Source: JAQGMO01 sp050954505
GTDB lineage: Bacteria; Pseudomonadota; Gammaproteobacteria; Burkholderiales; Burkholderiaceae_D
DNA length: 21,614 bases
Direction: 5' to 3'
Assembly: GCA_050954505.1 (NCBI GenBank)
Contig: JBPBPY010000157.1
Span: 1-21,614 of the forward strand
Position numbers and translations under genes: made by a program. Numbering within the stretch: the first letter of the stretch is position 1; the number at the start of each line of letters is the position of its first letter. The notes under the pieces were generated by a model, which did no database searches, was not told where the DNA came from, and saw nothing but the letters and a program-made list of their open reading frames with translations. Shown here piece after piece: positions 1 through 7,838 of the stretch.

Positions 1-224
1 CCGTCGGCCAGGGTTTCAATGACTTCACGGCTGCTGCCGCTGCCGTGCGAAGTGAAGTAAGGAGCGTCGAATGGTGGGCTGGAGTGCCTGAAGTGGCGCC
101 ATGGTTGTGGAGTAGGGAGAACGGCAAGCGATCGTCTGCCGGCAGCATACCTTGTTTGCGCCGGATGTTCCCGATGGCCAGGCGGCGCCGGCCGGCTCGG
201 GATGCCGCCCAGTGGCACGGAAAG
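1..224. other. Unassigned DNA downstream of the GMC gene
   Basis: This is the left edge of the window, beyond the stop of the GMC dehydrogenase gene. Short open frames exist on both strands, but none has a start codon with a ribosome binding site or a recognisable protein pattern. One minus-strand frame running off the left edge gives a plausible peptide (around SREVIETLADG), but I could not find a start for it. I see no clear terminator hairpin. Confidence 0.5.
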
Positions 225-1829
225 CTAACGCTCCTCGATGATCATTTGCGCAGCCTTCTCGGCAATCATGATTGTCGGAGCGTTGGTATTGCCCGACGGG
301 ATCTGCGGCATGATCGAGGCATCCACCACGCGCAGGCCCTCGAAACCCTTGACCCGCAAGCGGCAATCCACCACATCGTCAGCACCCGGCCCCATCCTGC
401 AGGTGCCCACAGGATGGTACATCGACTGCGCATTTGCACGCAGGTAGGCAATCAGATCGTCATCGCTCTGATGTTCTGCACCGGGCATGATCTCGCCGCG
501 CAAGCCCGCCTTGAACGGTTCGGCATTGAAGATGCGGCGCACCAGGCGCAATCCTTCGACCAGTGGCTTGAGGTCGCGCTCATCGGTCAGGTAATTGGCC
601 ACCATGCGCGGCGGCGCCGACGGTTCTTTCGAACGCAGCGTGATGCTGCCGCGTGAATGCGGGCGCAGCAGCGTGCAGGAAGCGGTCACGGCCGGCGCCG
701 GTTCAGCCTTGTACATGCCTGCCGACTTGCTGATCATGCTGAACGGCCGCATCTGGATCTGCAGGTCCGGGTAAGCCAGGCCGGGCACAGTGCGAACAAA
801 CAGGCCCACCTGTGCTGCGGCAGAAGTGAGCAAGCCGCGCCTGGTGGCGATGTATTTCAGCACATCGGGAATCATGCGCCAATTGCTGGCGATGAGGCGG
901 TTGATGGAATAGGCCGGCGCCACGCTGACCAGGCAATGCGCATAGATGTGGTCGTGAAGATGTTGTCCAACGCCTGGCGCGTCCTTGCGCACCGCTATGC
1001 CCAGGGCCTGCAGCGGCCCGGCCGGTCCAATGCCCGACAACATCAGCAATTGCGGCGAATTGATGGTGCCGCCACAGAGGATGACCTCGCGCGACGCATG
1101 GACCAGGCGCGCCTGGCCCTTGACCCGGCAATGCACACCGACGGCACGGCTGTCGTTGAATTCCAGTGCTTCGGCCAGCGCGCCGGTGGTCACCGTCAAA
1201 TTCTGCCGTGCGCGTACCGGATGCAGAAAGGCCGACGCCGCCGAATCGCGCCTGCCCTTGTGGATGGCAAACTGCAGGTAGCCCACGCCTTCCTGCGTGC
1301 TGCCATTGAAATCCTCATTGGCGGGAATGCCCAGGCCGCGGGCCGCGGCAACAAAGGTCTTCGATGCGAAATGCGGTTCCGCCAGTGTCGAGACATGCAG
1401 TTCACCGTCGGCGCCGTGCAGATCGGTGGCGCCTGCGGCGTGGGCTTCGCTGCGGCGAAAATACGGCAGCACGTCTTTCCAGCCCCAGCCAGGATTGCCC
1501 ATCGCCTCCCAGCCATCGTAGTCGGCGGGATTGCCGCGCATGTAGACGTGGCCATTGATCGACGAGCTGCCGCCCAGCGTCCTGCCGCGTGGCCAGCTGA
1601 TCCTGCGGCCATCAAGGCCCGGCTCCGGCTCGGACACGTAGCCCCATGTCAACTGCGCATGACCCACCACGCGCGGCACGCCGGCAGGAATTTTCAGCCA
1701 GAGATTGCGGTCTTCGCCGCCGGCTTCGAGCAGCAGCACGCGAACGGCCGGATCGCGCGACAAACGGTTGGCCAGCACGCAGCCTGCCGAACCCGCGCCC
1801 ACGATGACATAGTCGTATGTTTCGATCAC
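225..1829 (-). CDS. GMC-family FAD-dependent alcohol dehydrogenase
   Basis: This is a 534-residue flavoprotein of the glucose-methanol-choline oxidoreductase family, the usual length for choline dehydrogenase-like members. The FAD-binding Rossmann motif GAGSAG lies at residues 11-16. GMC signature 1 (GRTLGGSSSINGHVYMRG) begins near residue 82, and signature 2 (GGTINSPQLLMLSGIG) lies mid-protein. The catalytic His472 sits in MYHPVGTCRMG and the partner Asn516 in TNAPTIMIAEK, 44 residues apart as in choline oxidase. I chose a GTG start at 1829 because the Rossmann fold begins right after it and a GGGG stretch lies just upstream. The frame stays open far upstream, but that part is antisense or out-of-frame to neighbouring genes. 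It is the last gene of the operon, 17 bases after the SDR stop. The family oxidises alcohols to aldehydes; the substrate cannot be told from sequence. Confidence 0.93.
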   Translation of the reverse strand: MIETYDYVIVGAGSAGCVLANRLSRDPAVRVLLLEAGGEDRNLWLKIPAGVPRVVGHAQLTWGYVSEPEPGLDGRRISWPRGRTLGGSSSINGHVYMRGNPADYDGWEAMGNPGWGWKDVLPYFRRSEAHAAGATDLHGADGELHVSTLAEPHFASKTFVAAARGLGIPANEDFNGSTQEGVGYLQFAIHKGRRDSAASAFLHPVRARQNLTVTTGALAEALEFNDSRAVGVHCRVKGQARLVHASREVILCGGTINSPQLLMLSGIGPAGPLQALGIAVRKDAPGVGQHLHDHIYAHCLVSVAPAYSINRLIASNWRMIPDVLKYIATRRGLLTSAAAQVGLFVRTVPGLAYPDLQIQMRPFSMISKSAGMYKAEPAPAVTASCTLLRPHSRGSITLRSKEPSAPPRMVANYLTDERDLKPLVEGLRLVRRIFNAEPFKAGLRGEIMPGAEHQSDDDLIAYLRANAQSMYHPVGTCRMGPGADDVVDCRLRVKGFEGLRVVDASIMPQIPSGNTNAPTIMIAEKAAQMIIEER

Positions 1830-1846
1830 TTGGTGCCCCGGGTTTG

Positions 1847-2602
1847 TCAGTGTATGTGCAGCCCGCCATTGATATCGAGCACCACGCCGGTCACATAGCT
1901 CGACATCTCGCAACTCAGAAACAGAATGCAGTTGGCAATATCGAGCGGCTGCGCCAGGCGTCCCAGCGGGGTGGTTGACGCCACGCTCCGTTTTCCGGCA
2001 TCGTCGATCTTCCCGACCAGGAGCTCGGTATCGACCAGGCCCGGTGCCACCGCATTGACGCGGATGCCAACGGGTGCCAGTTCGCGCGCCATGGCCTTGG
2101 CCAGCGCCTGGACGCCGCCCTTGGCTGCGGCATAGTGCGGTCCGCCCAGGATGCCGCCGCCGCGCTGGGCAGCAACCGAACCCATGCAGACGATGGTGCC
2201 GCTTTGCCGGGCGCGCATGGCCGGAATCACCGCGCGCGACATGTGATAGGCGCCGCGCAGGCTGACATCCATGACGATGTCGTAGTCCTCGGGGGTGCTG
2301 TCCATGATGCGGTGCGCCTGGCTCACGCCGGCGTTGTTGACCAGCGTGTCGATGCGGCCGAAAACACTGATGATGTCGGCAGCCACTGCATTGCAGCGGG
2401 CCGCGTCGCGCACATCGCAGGCCCAGCCACGGTGCCGGGCGCCGATTGCCGCTGCGGCGTCCTGCGCCGCATGCGCATCGAGGTCGAGGAGGGCGACGCT
2501 GGCGCCTTCCTCGGCAAAGCGTTTTGCCGTGGCCCAGCCAATTCCACGGCGCGAGGCGGCACCGGTCACGACTGCAATCCTGCCTTCCATCAGAAGTGCC
2601 AT
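1847..2602 (-). CDS. SDR-family NAD(P)-dependent oxidoreductase
   Basis: This is a 251-residue classical short-chain dehydrogenase/reductase. The nucleotide-binding motif TGAASRRGIG is at residues 13-22, NNAG at 89-92, the catalytic Ser at 142, and the YxxxK pair at Tyr157 and Lys161. The typical C-terminal signature VTGVVLDINGG is present. I preferred the ATG at 2602 because a GGAG ribosome binding site lies seven bases upstream. The alternative ATG at 2608 overlaps the preceding stop as ATGA, but sits only one base from that GGAG. The gene follows the quinone reductase-like gene almost without a gap, so translational coupling is likely. The family oxidises secondary alcohols or reduces ketones or 3-oxoacyl groups; the substrate is unknown. 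Confidence 0.93.
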   Translation of the reverse strand: MALLMEGRIAVVTGAASRRGIGWATAKRFAEEGASVALLDLDAHAAQDAAAAIGARHRGWACDVRDAARCNAVAADIISVFGRIDTLVNNAGVSQAHRIMDSTPEDYDIVMDVSLRGAYHMSRAVIPAMRARQSGTIVCMGSVAAQRGGGILGGPHYAAAKGGVQALAKAMARELAPVGIRVNAVAPGLVDTELLVGKIDDAGKRSVASTTPLGRLAQPLDIANCILFLSCEMSSYVTGVVLDINGGLHIH

Positions 2603-2604
2603 GC

Positions 2605-3600
2605 TCATGCTCCTTCGGGAATGAGCACAACCGAGCCGAGCGTACGGCCGGCGACGATGTCGGCATGGGCACGCGCAGCCTCGCGCAGGGGATAGGAATT
2701 GCCGACCTTGATGTGCAGGTGGCCTGCCTTGACCATCTCGAACAGCGCGCTGGCCCCGGCGCGGAAGTCTTCTGGCTCCGCAGTGTACTGTGTGACGGTC
2801 GGCCGGGTGACAAACAGCGACCCCTTGGCGCGCAAATCCATCAGTGCCACACTGCCCGGATCGCCCGATGGCCAGCCATAGGACACCACCAGCCCGAAGC
2901 GCCGGGCGCAATCGAGCGAGCGGGCAAAGGTCTGGGCACCGATTGCTTCATAGACAATCGCCGCGCCCTTGCCATGCGAGACTTCCCTGACCTTGGCAAC
3001 GAAATCGCCATCGGGCAGAATCACGTGGTGCGGGCAGCCGAATTCTTCCAGGACCGCGGCTTTTTCCGCTGTGTCGACGGTGCCCACGACGGTCACGCCC
3101 AGGTGCCTGAGCCACTGCACCAGGATCAGGCCGACGCCGCCGGCTGCGGCATGGACCAGCGCCACATCACCGTGGCCGATCGGATGCATGCGCGTGGACA
3201 GGTACCAGGCTGTCAAGCCGCGAAACAGCGCGCCGCATGCCAGTGCCGGTGCCAGCGACTGGTCCGGCAGCGCAATCACCCGCTCGGCCGGCACATTGCG
3301 CTGTTCGGCGTAGCTGCCGGCGGTGAAATACATGTAGGCCACACGCTGCCCGAGCTCGAACGACGCGACACCGCTGCCGATTTCCTCGATCACGCCCACG
3401 GCGGCAAAACCCAGGCCGGTCGGCAGCGTGGCCGGCAGCAAGCCGGCGCGGATCTGGGTATCGATGTAATCGACGCCTATGGCCAGGGCGCGGATGCGCA
3501 CTTCACCGGCGGCCGGTGCCAGCACCGGCACGGTTTCCCAGCCCATGACGTCGGGACCGCCGGTTTTTTCCACGATGATGCGTCCAAAGGTTTGGTTCAT
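2605..3600 (-). CDS. Zinc-free MDR enzyme, quinone oxidoreductase type
   Basis: This is a 331-residue medium-chain dehydrogenase/reductase of the NADPH:quinone oxidoreductase (Qor) group. It has an N-terminal GroES-like domain (about residues 1-125), then a Rossmann domain with the cofactor motif AAAGGVG at 151-157. It lacks the zinc-binding His/Cys pattern of true alcohol dehydrogenases, which puts it with quinone or enoyl reductases. The ATG at 3600 has a GAGGG ribosome binding site six bases upstream. It lies between the aldehyde dehydrogenase (62-base gap) and the SDR gene. In this context it may reduce an unsaturated carbonyl or recycle a quinone; this is inference from position only. 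Confidence 0.93.
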   Translation of the reverse strand: MNQTFGRIIVEKTGGPDVMGWETVPVLAPAAGEVRIRALAIGVDYIDTQIRAGLLPATLPTGLGFAAVGVIEEIGSGVASFELGQRVAYMYFTAGSYAEQRNVPAERVIALPDQSLAPALACGALFRGLTAWYLSTRMHPIGHGDVALVHAAAGGVGLILVQWLRHLGVTVVGTVDTAEKAAVLEEFGCPHHVILPDGDFVAKVREVSHGKGAAIVYEAIGAQTFARSLDCARRFGLVVSYGWPSGDPGSVALMDLRAKGSLFVTRPTVTQYTAEPEDFRAGASALFEMVKAGHLHIKVGNSYPLREAARAHADIVAGRTLGSVVLIPEGA

Positions 3601-3662
3601 GAGGATCCCTCTTTTTCGGGGCAGGTTGGAAAGCCGCGCGGGGTGCCCAGGCACGCAGCGCG

Positions 3663-5156
3663 TCAGCGAATGACAAACGGATCGGGTGTTTCGGTTGCAG
3701 TGCTGATCCATACCGACTTGGTCTGCAGATATTCGCGCATTGCCTCGATGCCGTTTTCCCGCCCGAGGCCGGAACGCTTGTAGCCGCCGAAGGGCGACAT
3801 GTAGCTCACTGCCCGGTACATGTTGACCCAGACGATGCCGACTTTCAAACGTTTGGGCAATGTCATTGCGCGCCGGATGTCCTGCGTCCACAAGCCGGCC
3901 GCCAGGCCGTACAGGCTGTCGTTGGCAATTGCCACGGCTTCGTCGTCATCCTTGAAGCGGATGATGCTCAGTACCGGGCCGAACACCTCTTCACGGGCAA
4001 TGCGCATGTCGTTGCGGACATCGGTGAAAATGGTCGGCTCGACGAATTGCCCATTGCCGCATTCCGGCCGGTTGGCAGCACCACCGCCCAGCACGCAGGT
4101 AGCGCCTTCGTCTCTGGCGATGGCAATGTAGTCGAGGATTTTCCGATATTGCGCAGGCGTGGTCACGGGGCCGACCTGGGTGGTGGCCAGGCCGGGGTCG
4201 CCCATGCGTGCCTGCCTTGCATAGGCCACCAGCCGGCTGACAAACGCGTCATGGATGGATTCATGCACCAGCAGGCGCGAGCCGGCCACGCAGGTCTGGC
4301 CGGTGGCGGTGAAGATGCCCGAAATGGCGCCCTTGACGGCGTCATCGATCCTGGCGTCGGCGAAGATGATATTGGCCGACTTGCCGCCCAATTCCAGCGT
4401 CACCCGCTTGAAACCGCTGGCCGCCGCTTCATAGATGCGCTGGCCGCCGGTCTCGCTGCCGGTAAAGGCGACCTTCGCCACCTTTGGATGCTCGACCAGG
4501 CGGGCACCGGCTTCATTGCCGTAGCCGGTGACGACATTGACCACGCCGGCGGGAAAACCGGCTTCGACACACAGCGCCGCCAGTTCGAGCGCGGAGGCAG
4601 AGGTAAATTCGGAAGGCTTGAGCACGAAGGTGTTGCCCGCCGCCAGGCCGGGGGCAAGCTTGTTGACCGCCAGCAGCAGTGGAGAATTCCACGCGGTGAT
4701 GGCCACGCAGACGCCCAGTGGTTCATGGGTGGTGTAGTTGAAGGTGTCGGCCTTGTCGATCGGCAGCACCGCGCCTTCCATCTTGTCGGCCAGGCCGCCA
4801 AAGTAACGGAAGTAGTGCGGAATGTAGCCGACCTGGGCGCGCATTTCAACGATCAACTTGCCATTGTCGCGCACTTCGATGCGCGCCAGCCGGTCGGCGT
4901 CGCGTTCGATCAGGTCTGCCAGGCGAAACAGCAGCAGGCCACGGGCGCTGGCGCTCATTTTTCCCCACGGTCCATCGAGCGCGGCGCTGGCCGCTTCCAC
5001 CGCCAGGTCGGCATCGGCAGCCTGCCCGCGCGGGAAACTGGCCCAGGCCTTGCCGGTAAATGGATCGGCCGAGTCGAACCGTTCTCCAGCGCCAGCCTGC
5101 ACCGCCTCGGCATTGATGTGCATGCTGTACTGCTGCAAGGCGCCATTTTGATTCAT
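3663..5156 (-). CDS. NAD(P)-dependent aldehyde dehydrogenase
   Basis: This is a 497-residue full-length aldehyde dehydrogenase oxidising an aldehyde to a carboxylic acid. All key residues are present: Asn157 in AWNSP, Lys180 in KPSE, the general-base Glu255 in LELGGK, and the nucleophile Cys289 in GQTCVAG. The motif EEVFGPV follows, and the C-terminal oligomerisation part ends in SGLGRENG plus a short tail. The ATG at 5156 has an AGGGAG ribosome binding site about eight bases upstream. It lies 36 bases after the CoA-transferase gene, so the two are surely co-transcribed. Together with the GMC dehydrogenase it would give alcohol to aldehyde to acid, with the CoA-transferase then activating the acid. 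The exact substrate cannot be read from the sequence. Confidence 0.95.
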   Translation of the reverse strand: MNQNGALQQYSMHINAEAVQAGAGERFDSADPFTGKAWASFPRGQAADADLAVEAASAALDGPWGKMSASARGLLLFRLADLIERDADRLARIEVRDNGKLIVEMRAQVGYIPHYFRYFGGLADKMEGAVLPIDKADTFNYTTHEPLGVCVAITAWNSPLLLAVNKLAPGLAAGNTFVLKPSEFTSASALELAALCVEAGFPAGVVNVVTGYGNEAGARLVEHPKVAKVAFTGSETGGQRIYEAAASGFKRVTLELGGKSANIIFADARIDDAVKGAISGIFTATGQTCVAGSRLLVHESIHDAFVSRLVAYARQARMGDPGLATTQVGPVTTPAQYRKILDYIAIARDEGATCVLGGGAANRPECGNGQFVEPTIFTDVRNDMRIAREEVFGPVLSIIRFKDDDEAVAIANDSLYGLAAGLWTQDIRRAMTLPKRLKVGIVWVNMYRAVSYMSPFGGYKRSGLGRENGIEAMREYLQTKSVWISTATETPDPFVIR

Positions 5157-5192
5157 GGATTGTTCTCCCTTTTCGGTGCTGTCTGCTTTGCT

Positions 5193-6416
5193 TCAGATCA
5201 CGCCGCTGGCTGCCGCCGACTGCAGCTGCTGCTCAGTCATGCCCAGCAGCTGGCCATACACATCGGCATTGTCGGCGCCCAGCGCGCGCCCGGCATGGCG
5301 AAATGTCGCCGGCGTTGCCGACAGGCGCGGCACCGCCGCCGGCAACACCAGTTCACCCACGCGCGGGTCATCGACACGAATCATGTTGCCGCGCGCGCGA
5401 TACTGCGCGTCTTCAAAGATTTCCTTGATCGAATAGACTTGCGCGCACGGCACGCCGCCGGCGCTGGTGCAGGCCATCACGTCGGCGAGCGACTGGCTGC
5501 CGATCCAGTCGCCAACGATCTGGTTGATCAAGGCCCGGTGCGCTACCCGTATCTTGCTGGTCGGGTATTTGTGCGCCAGCTCCGGCTGGCCCATGACGGC
5601 TGCCAGGCGCTCGAACATCTTGTCGTTGGTGCAGGCGAGGGCCACCCATTCGCCGCTGCCGCTGCGGTAGTGGCTGTGCGGCACGACGTTGACGGTATCG
5701 GCGCCCATGCGTTCCCGCACGGTGCCATACTTTGCATAGGCTGGCGCAATTTCATCGAGCAGGCGAAACACCGATTCATACAAACCGAGGTCGATGAATT
5801 GCCCCATACCAGATTGGGCGCATTCGCGCAGGGCAGTCAGCACGCCAATCGCTCCCCACATGCCGGAGATGTAATCGGCCATCGAGGTCGAGCCGGGAAC
5901 CACCGGCGGCCCGTCTGCCTCGCCGGCCAGGAAGGACAAGCCGGCAAAGGCGTGGGCAATGCGGGCAAATCCCGGTTCGCCACGCTTGGGCCCGGTCTGG
6001 CCGTAGGCGCTGATGCGCAGCATGATCAGACGCGGGTTGATCTTGCGCAGTTCGTCAAAACCGAGGCCCCACTTTTCCAGCGTGCCGGGACGAAAATTTT
6101 CCAGCACCACGTCCGAGATCGCCACCAGCTGGCGAAACATCTGCGCACCTTCGGGCAGGCGCAGATCGAGCGTGACGGCTTTCTTGTTGCGCGCTTCGCT
6201 CAACCAGACCAGGCTGTCGCCGCATTCGGTTATGGTGCCGAATTTGCGCAGTGCATCGCCACCCAGCGGCTGTTCGATCTTGATGACTTCGGCACCAAAG
6301 TCCGCCAGGATGGTGCCGCAAAACGGCGCCGCAACAAAGGTGGCGATATCGAGCACCCGCAAGCTGCCGAGTGCGCCGCTGCCGGCTGGCTTTGCTTCAG
6401 TGGAGGTTGATGTCAT
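5193..6416 (-). CDS. Class III (CaiB/BaiF) CoA-transferase
   Basis: This 407-residue protein has the length and layout of formyl-CoA:oxalate and succinyl-CoA-dependent CoA-transferases. Visible motifs include VLDIATFVAAPFCG near residue 21, ADFGAEVIKIE near 38-48, NKKAVTLDL near 77-85, ENFRPG at 106-111, and ISAYGQTGP near 135-143. Asp181 in SMADYISG is the expected nucleophile that carries the acyl anhydride. The ATG at 6416 is preceded by a weak AGGG; the frame extends further upstream, but that part does not resemble the family. It is the first gene of the minus-strand operon and faces the divergent LysR gene. It probably moves CoA from succinyl-CoA to the acid made by this operon. Mesaconate, itaconate or methylsuccinate are possible acceptors given the mct/mch/meh genes nearby, but this is a guess. 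Confidence 0.92.
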   Translation of the reverse strand: MTSTSTEAKPAGSGALGSLRVLDIATFVAAPFCGTILADFGAEVIKIEQPLGGDALRKFGTITECGDSLVWLSEARNKKAVTLDLRLPEGAQMFRQLVAISDVVLENFRPGTLEKWGLGFDELRKINPRLIMLRISAYGQTGPKRGEPGFARIAHAFAGLSFLAGEADGPPVVPGSTSMADYISGMWGAIGVLTALRECAQSGMGQFIDLGLYESVFRLLDEIAPAYAKYGTVRERMGADTVNVVPHSHYRSGSGEWVALACTNDKMFERLAAVMGQPELAHKYPTSKIRVAHRALINQIVGDWIGSQSLADVMACTSAGGVPCAQVYSIKEIFEDAQYRARGNMIRVDDPRVGELVLPAAVPRLSATPATFRHAGRALGADNADVYGQLLGMTEQQLQSAAASGVI

Positions 6417-6546
6417 GTTCGCCCTGAGTCGTGGCGCGGCGGCACAAACGGCGCGCCGGGCCGGATGGTGTAGGTGAATCGAATTAAACAGACTGTATGG
6501 CTTCGGCAGCGAACCAGCAAACGCTTTTATTCCGTCAATTGTGTTG

Positions 6547-6565
6547 AATTGCTGCATAATTAATT
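6547..6565. promoter_or_regulatory. Candidate LysR-type operator in the divergent spacer
   Basis: The 173-base spacer between the CoA-transferase and lysR starts is AT-rich compared with its surroundings. It contains AATT, eleven bases, then AATT. This gives the T-N11-A pattern within a short dyad that LysR-type regulators prefer. It lies about 25 bases upstream of the lysR start, a usual place for autoregulation and for control of the divergent operon. A separate 10-bp palindrome (CACATATGTG, 6570-6579) lies next to it. AT-rich motifs occur by chance, so confidence is low. Confidence 0.3.
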
Positions 6566-6589
6566 TCCGCACATATGTGGGAGAGCATC

Positions 6590-7552
6590 ATGAAGAATGC
6601 ACCAAAGCTAATAGCCAACGTGAACTTCAAGCTGTTGCAGACTTTCCTGTTGGTTGCCGATCAGAGCAGTTTTCGCATTGCCGCCGAAAAGTCTTTCCGT
6701 TCCCCGTCCGCCGTCAGTGCACAGATCCGCCAGCTCGAGGGACAGCTTGGTGTGGCACTGTTTCACCGCACCACCCGCAACGTGCATCTGACGACGGAAG
6801 GCGAACAATTGCTCGACTGTGCGCGGCGTGCCTTGAACGAAGTCGAAAGCGGTTTGCGGCGCATCCAGGAAGCTGCCGATGTGCGGCGCGGGCAGGTCTC
6901 GATCTCCTGTTCGCCCACCATTGCCGAAACCCGCCTGGCGCGCGTGCTGGCTGCTTTCGAGATGGAATATCCGGGCATCGAAGTCTCGGTGCGAGAATTG
7001 ACGTCGACGGCCTTGTTCGACAGCGTGCGCAACCGCGAAGTTGATTTCGGCATCGGTCCGGCAATCGAGACGCTTGAATTCGACTTCGACGCCGTCATGC
7101 TCGATGCGCTGTACGCCCTGGTGCCCAAGCGCTTCATCACGACGGCGAAGCGGTCGATCTCGCTGGCGACGCTCACCAACATGCCGCTGCTGCTGCTCAG
7201 TCCCGCAACGGCGCTGCGCGGCATGCTCGACCAGGCCTTGAGGGAACGCAATCTGAGCTTCAGCACGCGTTATCAGTTTACCCAGGCGCAAACCCTGATC
7301 TCGATGGCTACTGCCGGCCTGGGAGCGGCCATCCTGCCGCGCGTCGCACTGCCGCCACGGGTCGATCCCTCCACCCAGGTTTTACGCATCACCAATCCGT
7401 CTTTGGTGCGCCAGGTCGCCATCGTCACGCTGCGCGGCCAGAAGCTTTCGCCCGCTTCGCTGCGACTGGTGCAATTGCTCAAGCTGCTGTTGCCCGATGC
7501 GCTTGAGCAGCCCGGCAATGCCGGCGCGGCGGCTGCCGCTGCAAGCGCCTGA
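6590..7552 (+). CDS. LysR-family transcriptional regulator
   Basis: This is a 320-residue LysR-type regulator. The winged helix-turn-helix spans about residues 12-70 (FKLLQTFLLVADQSSFRIAA, then SPSAVSAQIRQLE, then LGVALFHR and LTTEGEQLL). The effector-binding domain spans about 100-305, with an Ala-rich tail. I chose the ATG at 6590 because GGGAG lies six bases upstream; the ATG at 6575 would leave the protein five residues longer but has no ribosome binding site. It is divergent from the CoA-transferase/ALDH/GMC operon and directly upstream of mct-mch. It is therefore the likely controller of one or both, responding to a pathway intermediate. The effector is unknown. Confidence 0.95.
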   Translation: MKNAPKLIANVNFKLLQTFLLVADQSSFRIAAEKSFRSPSAVSAQIRQLEGQLGVALFHRTTRNVHLTTEGEQLLDCARRALNEVESGLRRIQEAADVRRGQVSISCSPTIAETRLARVLAAFEMEYPGIEVSVRELTSTALFDSVRNREVDFGIGPAIETLEFDFDAVMLDALYALVPKRFITTAKRSISLATLTNMPLLLLSPATALRGMLDQALRERNLSFSTRYQFTQAQTLISMATAGLGAAILPRVALPPRVDPSTQVLRITNPSLVRQVAIVTLRGQKLSPASLRLVQLLKLLLPDALEQPGNAGAAAAAASA

Positions 7553-7668
7553 GCAGTGGCCTGCAGCGTTCGAGCGCCTGCCGGCCGCAGCGTGGTTTCA
7601 GGCGCAAACCGGGTCGCTGCAGCGGCGATGGATCGGCCATTGCCTCGCCGGTGATTGAACAGTTTTTG

Positions 7669-7701
7669 TTGATAATCGAAGCATTAAGCTTGATTGTCGA
7701 A
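7669..7701. promoter_or_regulatory. Direct-repeat operator candidate upstream of mct
   Basis: The 286-base spacer between lysR and mct holds two copies of TTGATNNTCGAA, at 7669-7680 and 7690-7701. They match at 10 of 12 positions and start 21 bases apart, that is two helical turns. A short inverted repeat (AAGC-N5-GCTT) lies between them. The region is AT-rich within GC-rich surroundings. A weak promoter-like pair (TTGTCG at 7694-7699, TAGATT at 7717-7722, 17-base gap) overlaps the second copy. This arrangement fits a regulator-binding site controlling mct-mch. It is pattern-based only. Confidence 0.4.
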
Positions 7702-7838
7702 ACCTCGCCATGAAGATAGATTCGGATGGTGCGCTGCGCATGGGCCGGTGCCAATGCCCGGCGCATCGGCATGCTGCCTTCTGCATTCTGCACCGCGCTG
7801 TGCAGGCAGCAAGGCCGACTTCTTCCATGGAGGGTTTC

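Noticed and set aside
1..110. A minus-strand gene running off the left edge (frame with SREVIETLADG)
   Set aside because: The peptide looks plausible, but no start codon or ribosome binding site fits that frame, and too little is visible.
1830..2813. Upstream continuation of the GMC frame, giving an 862-residue protein
   Set aside because: The extra 328 codons lie over the SDR gene and part of the quinone reductase-like gene in another frame. The GMC family starts at the Rossmann motif after the GTG at 1829.
4047..6410. Plus-strand open frame of 787 codons
   Set aside because: It is antisense to the aldehyde dehydrogenase and CoA-transferase genes, which have full catalytic motifs and ribosome binding sites. 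Its translation is compositionally odd (rich in Gln, His, Arg, Gly) as expected of a GC-rich shadow frame.
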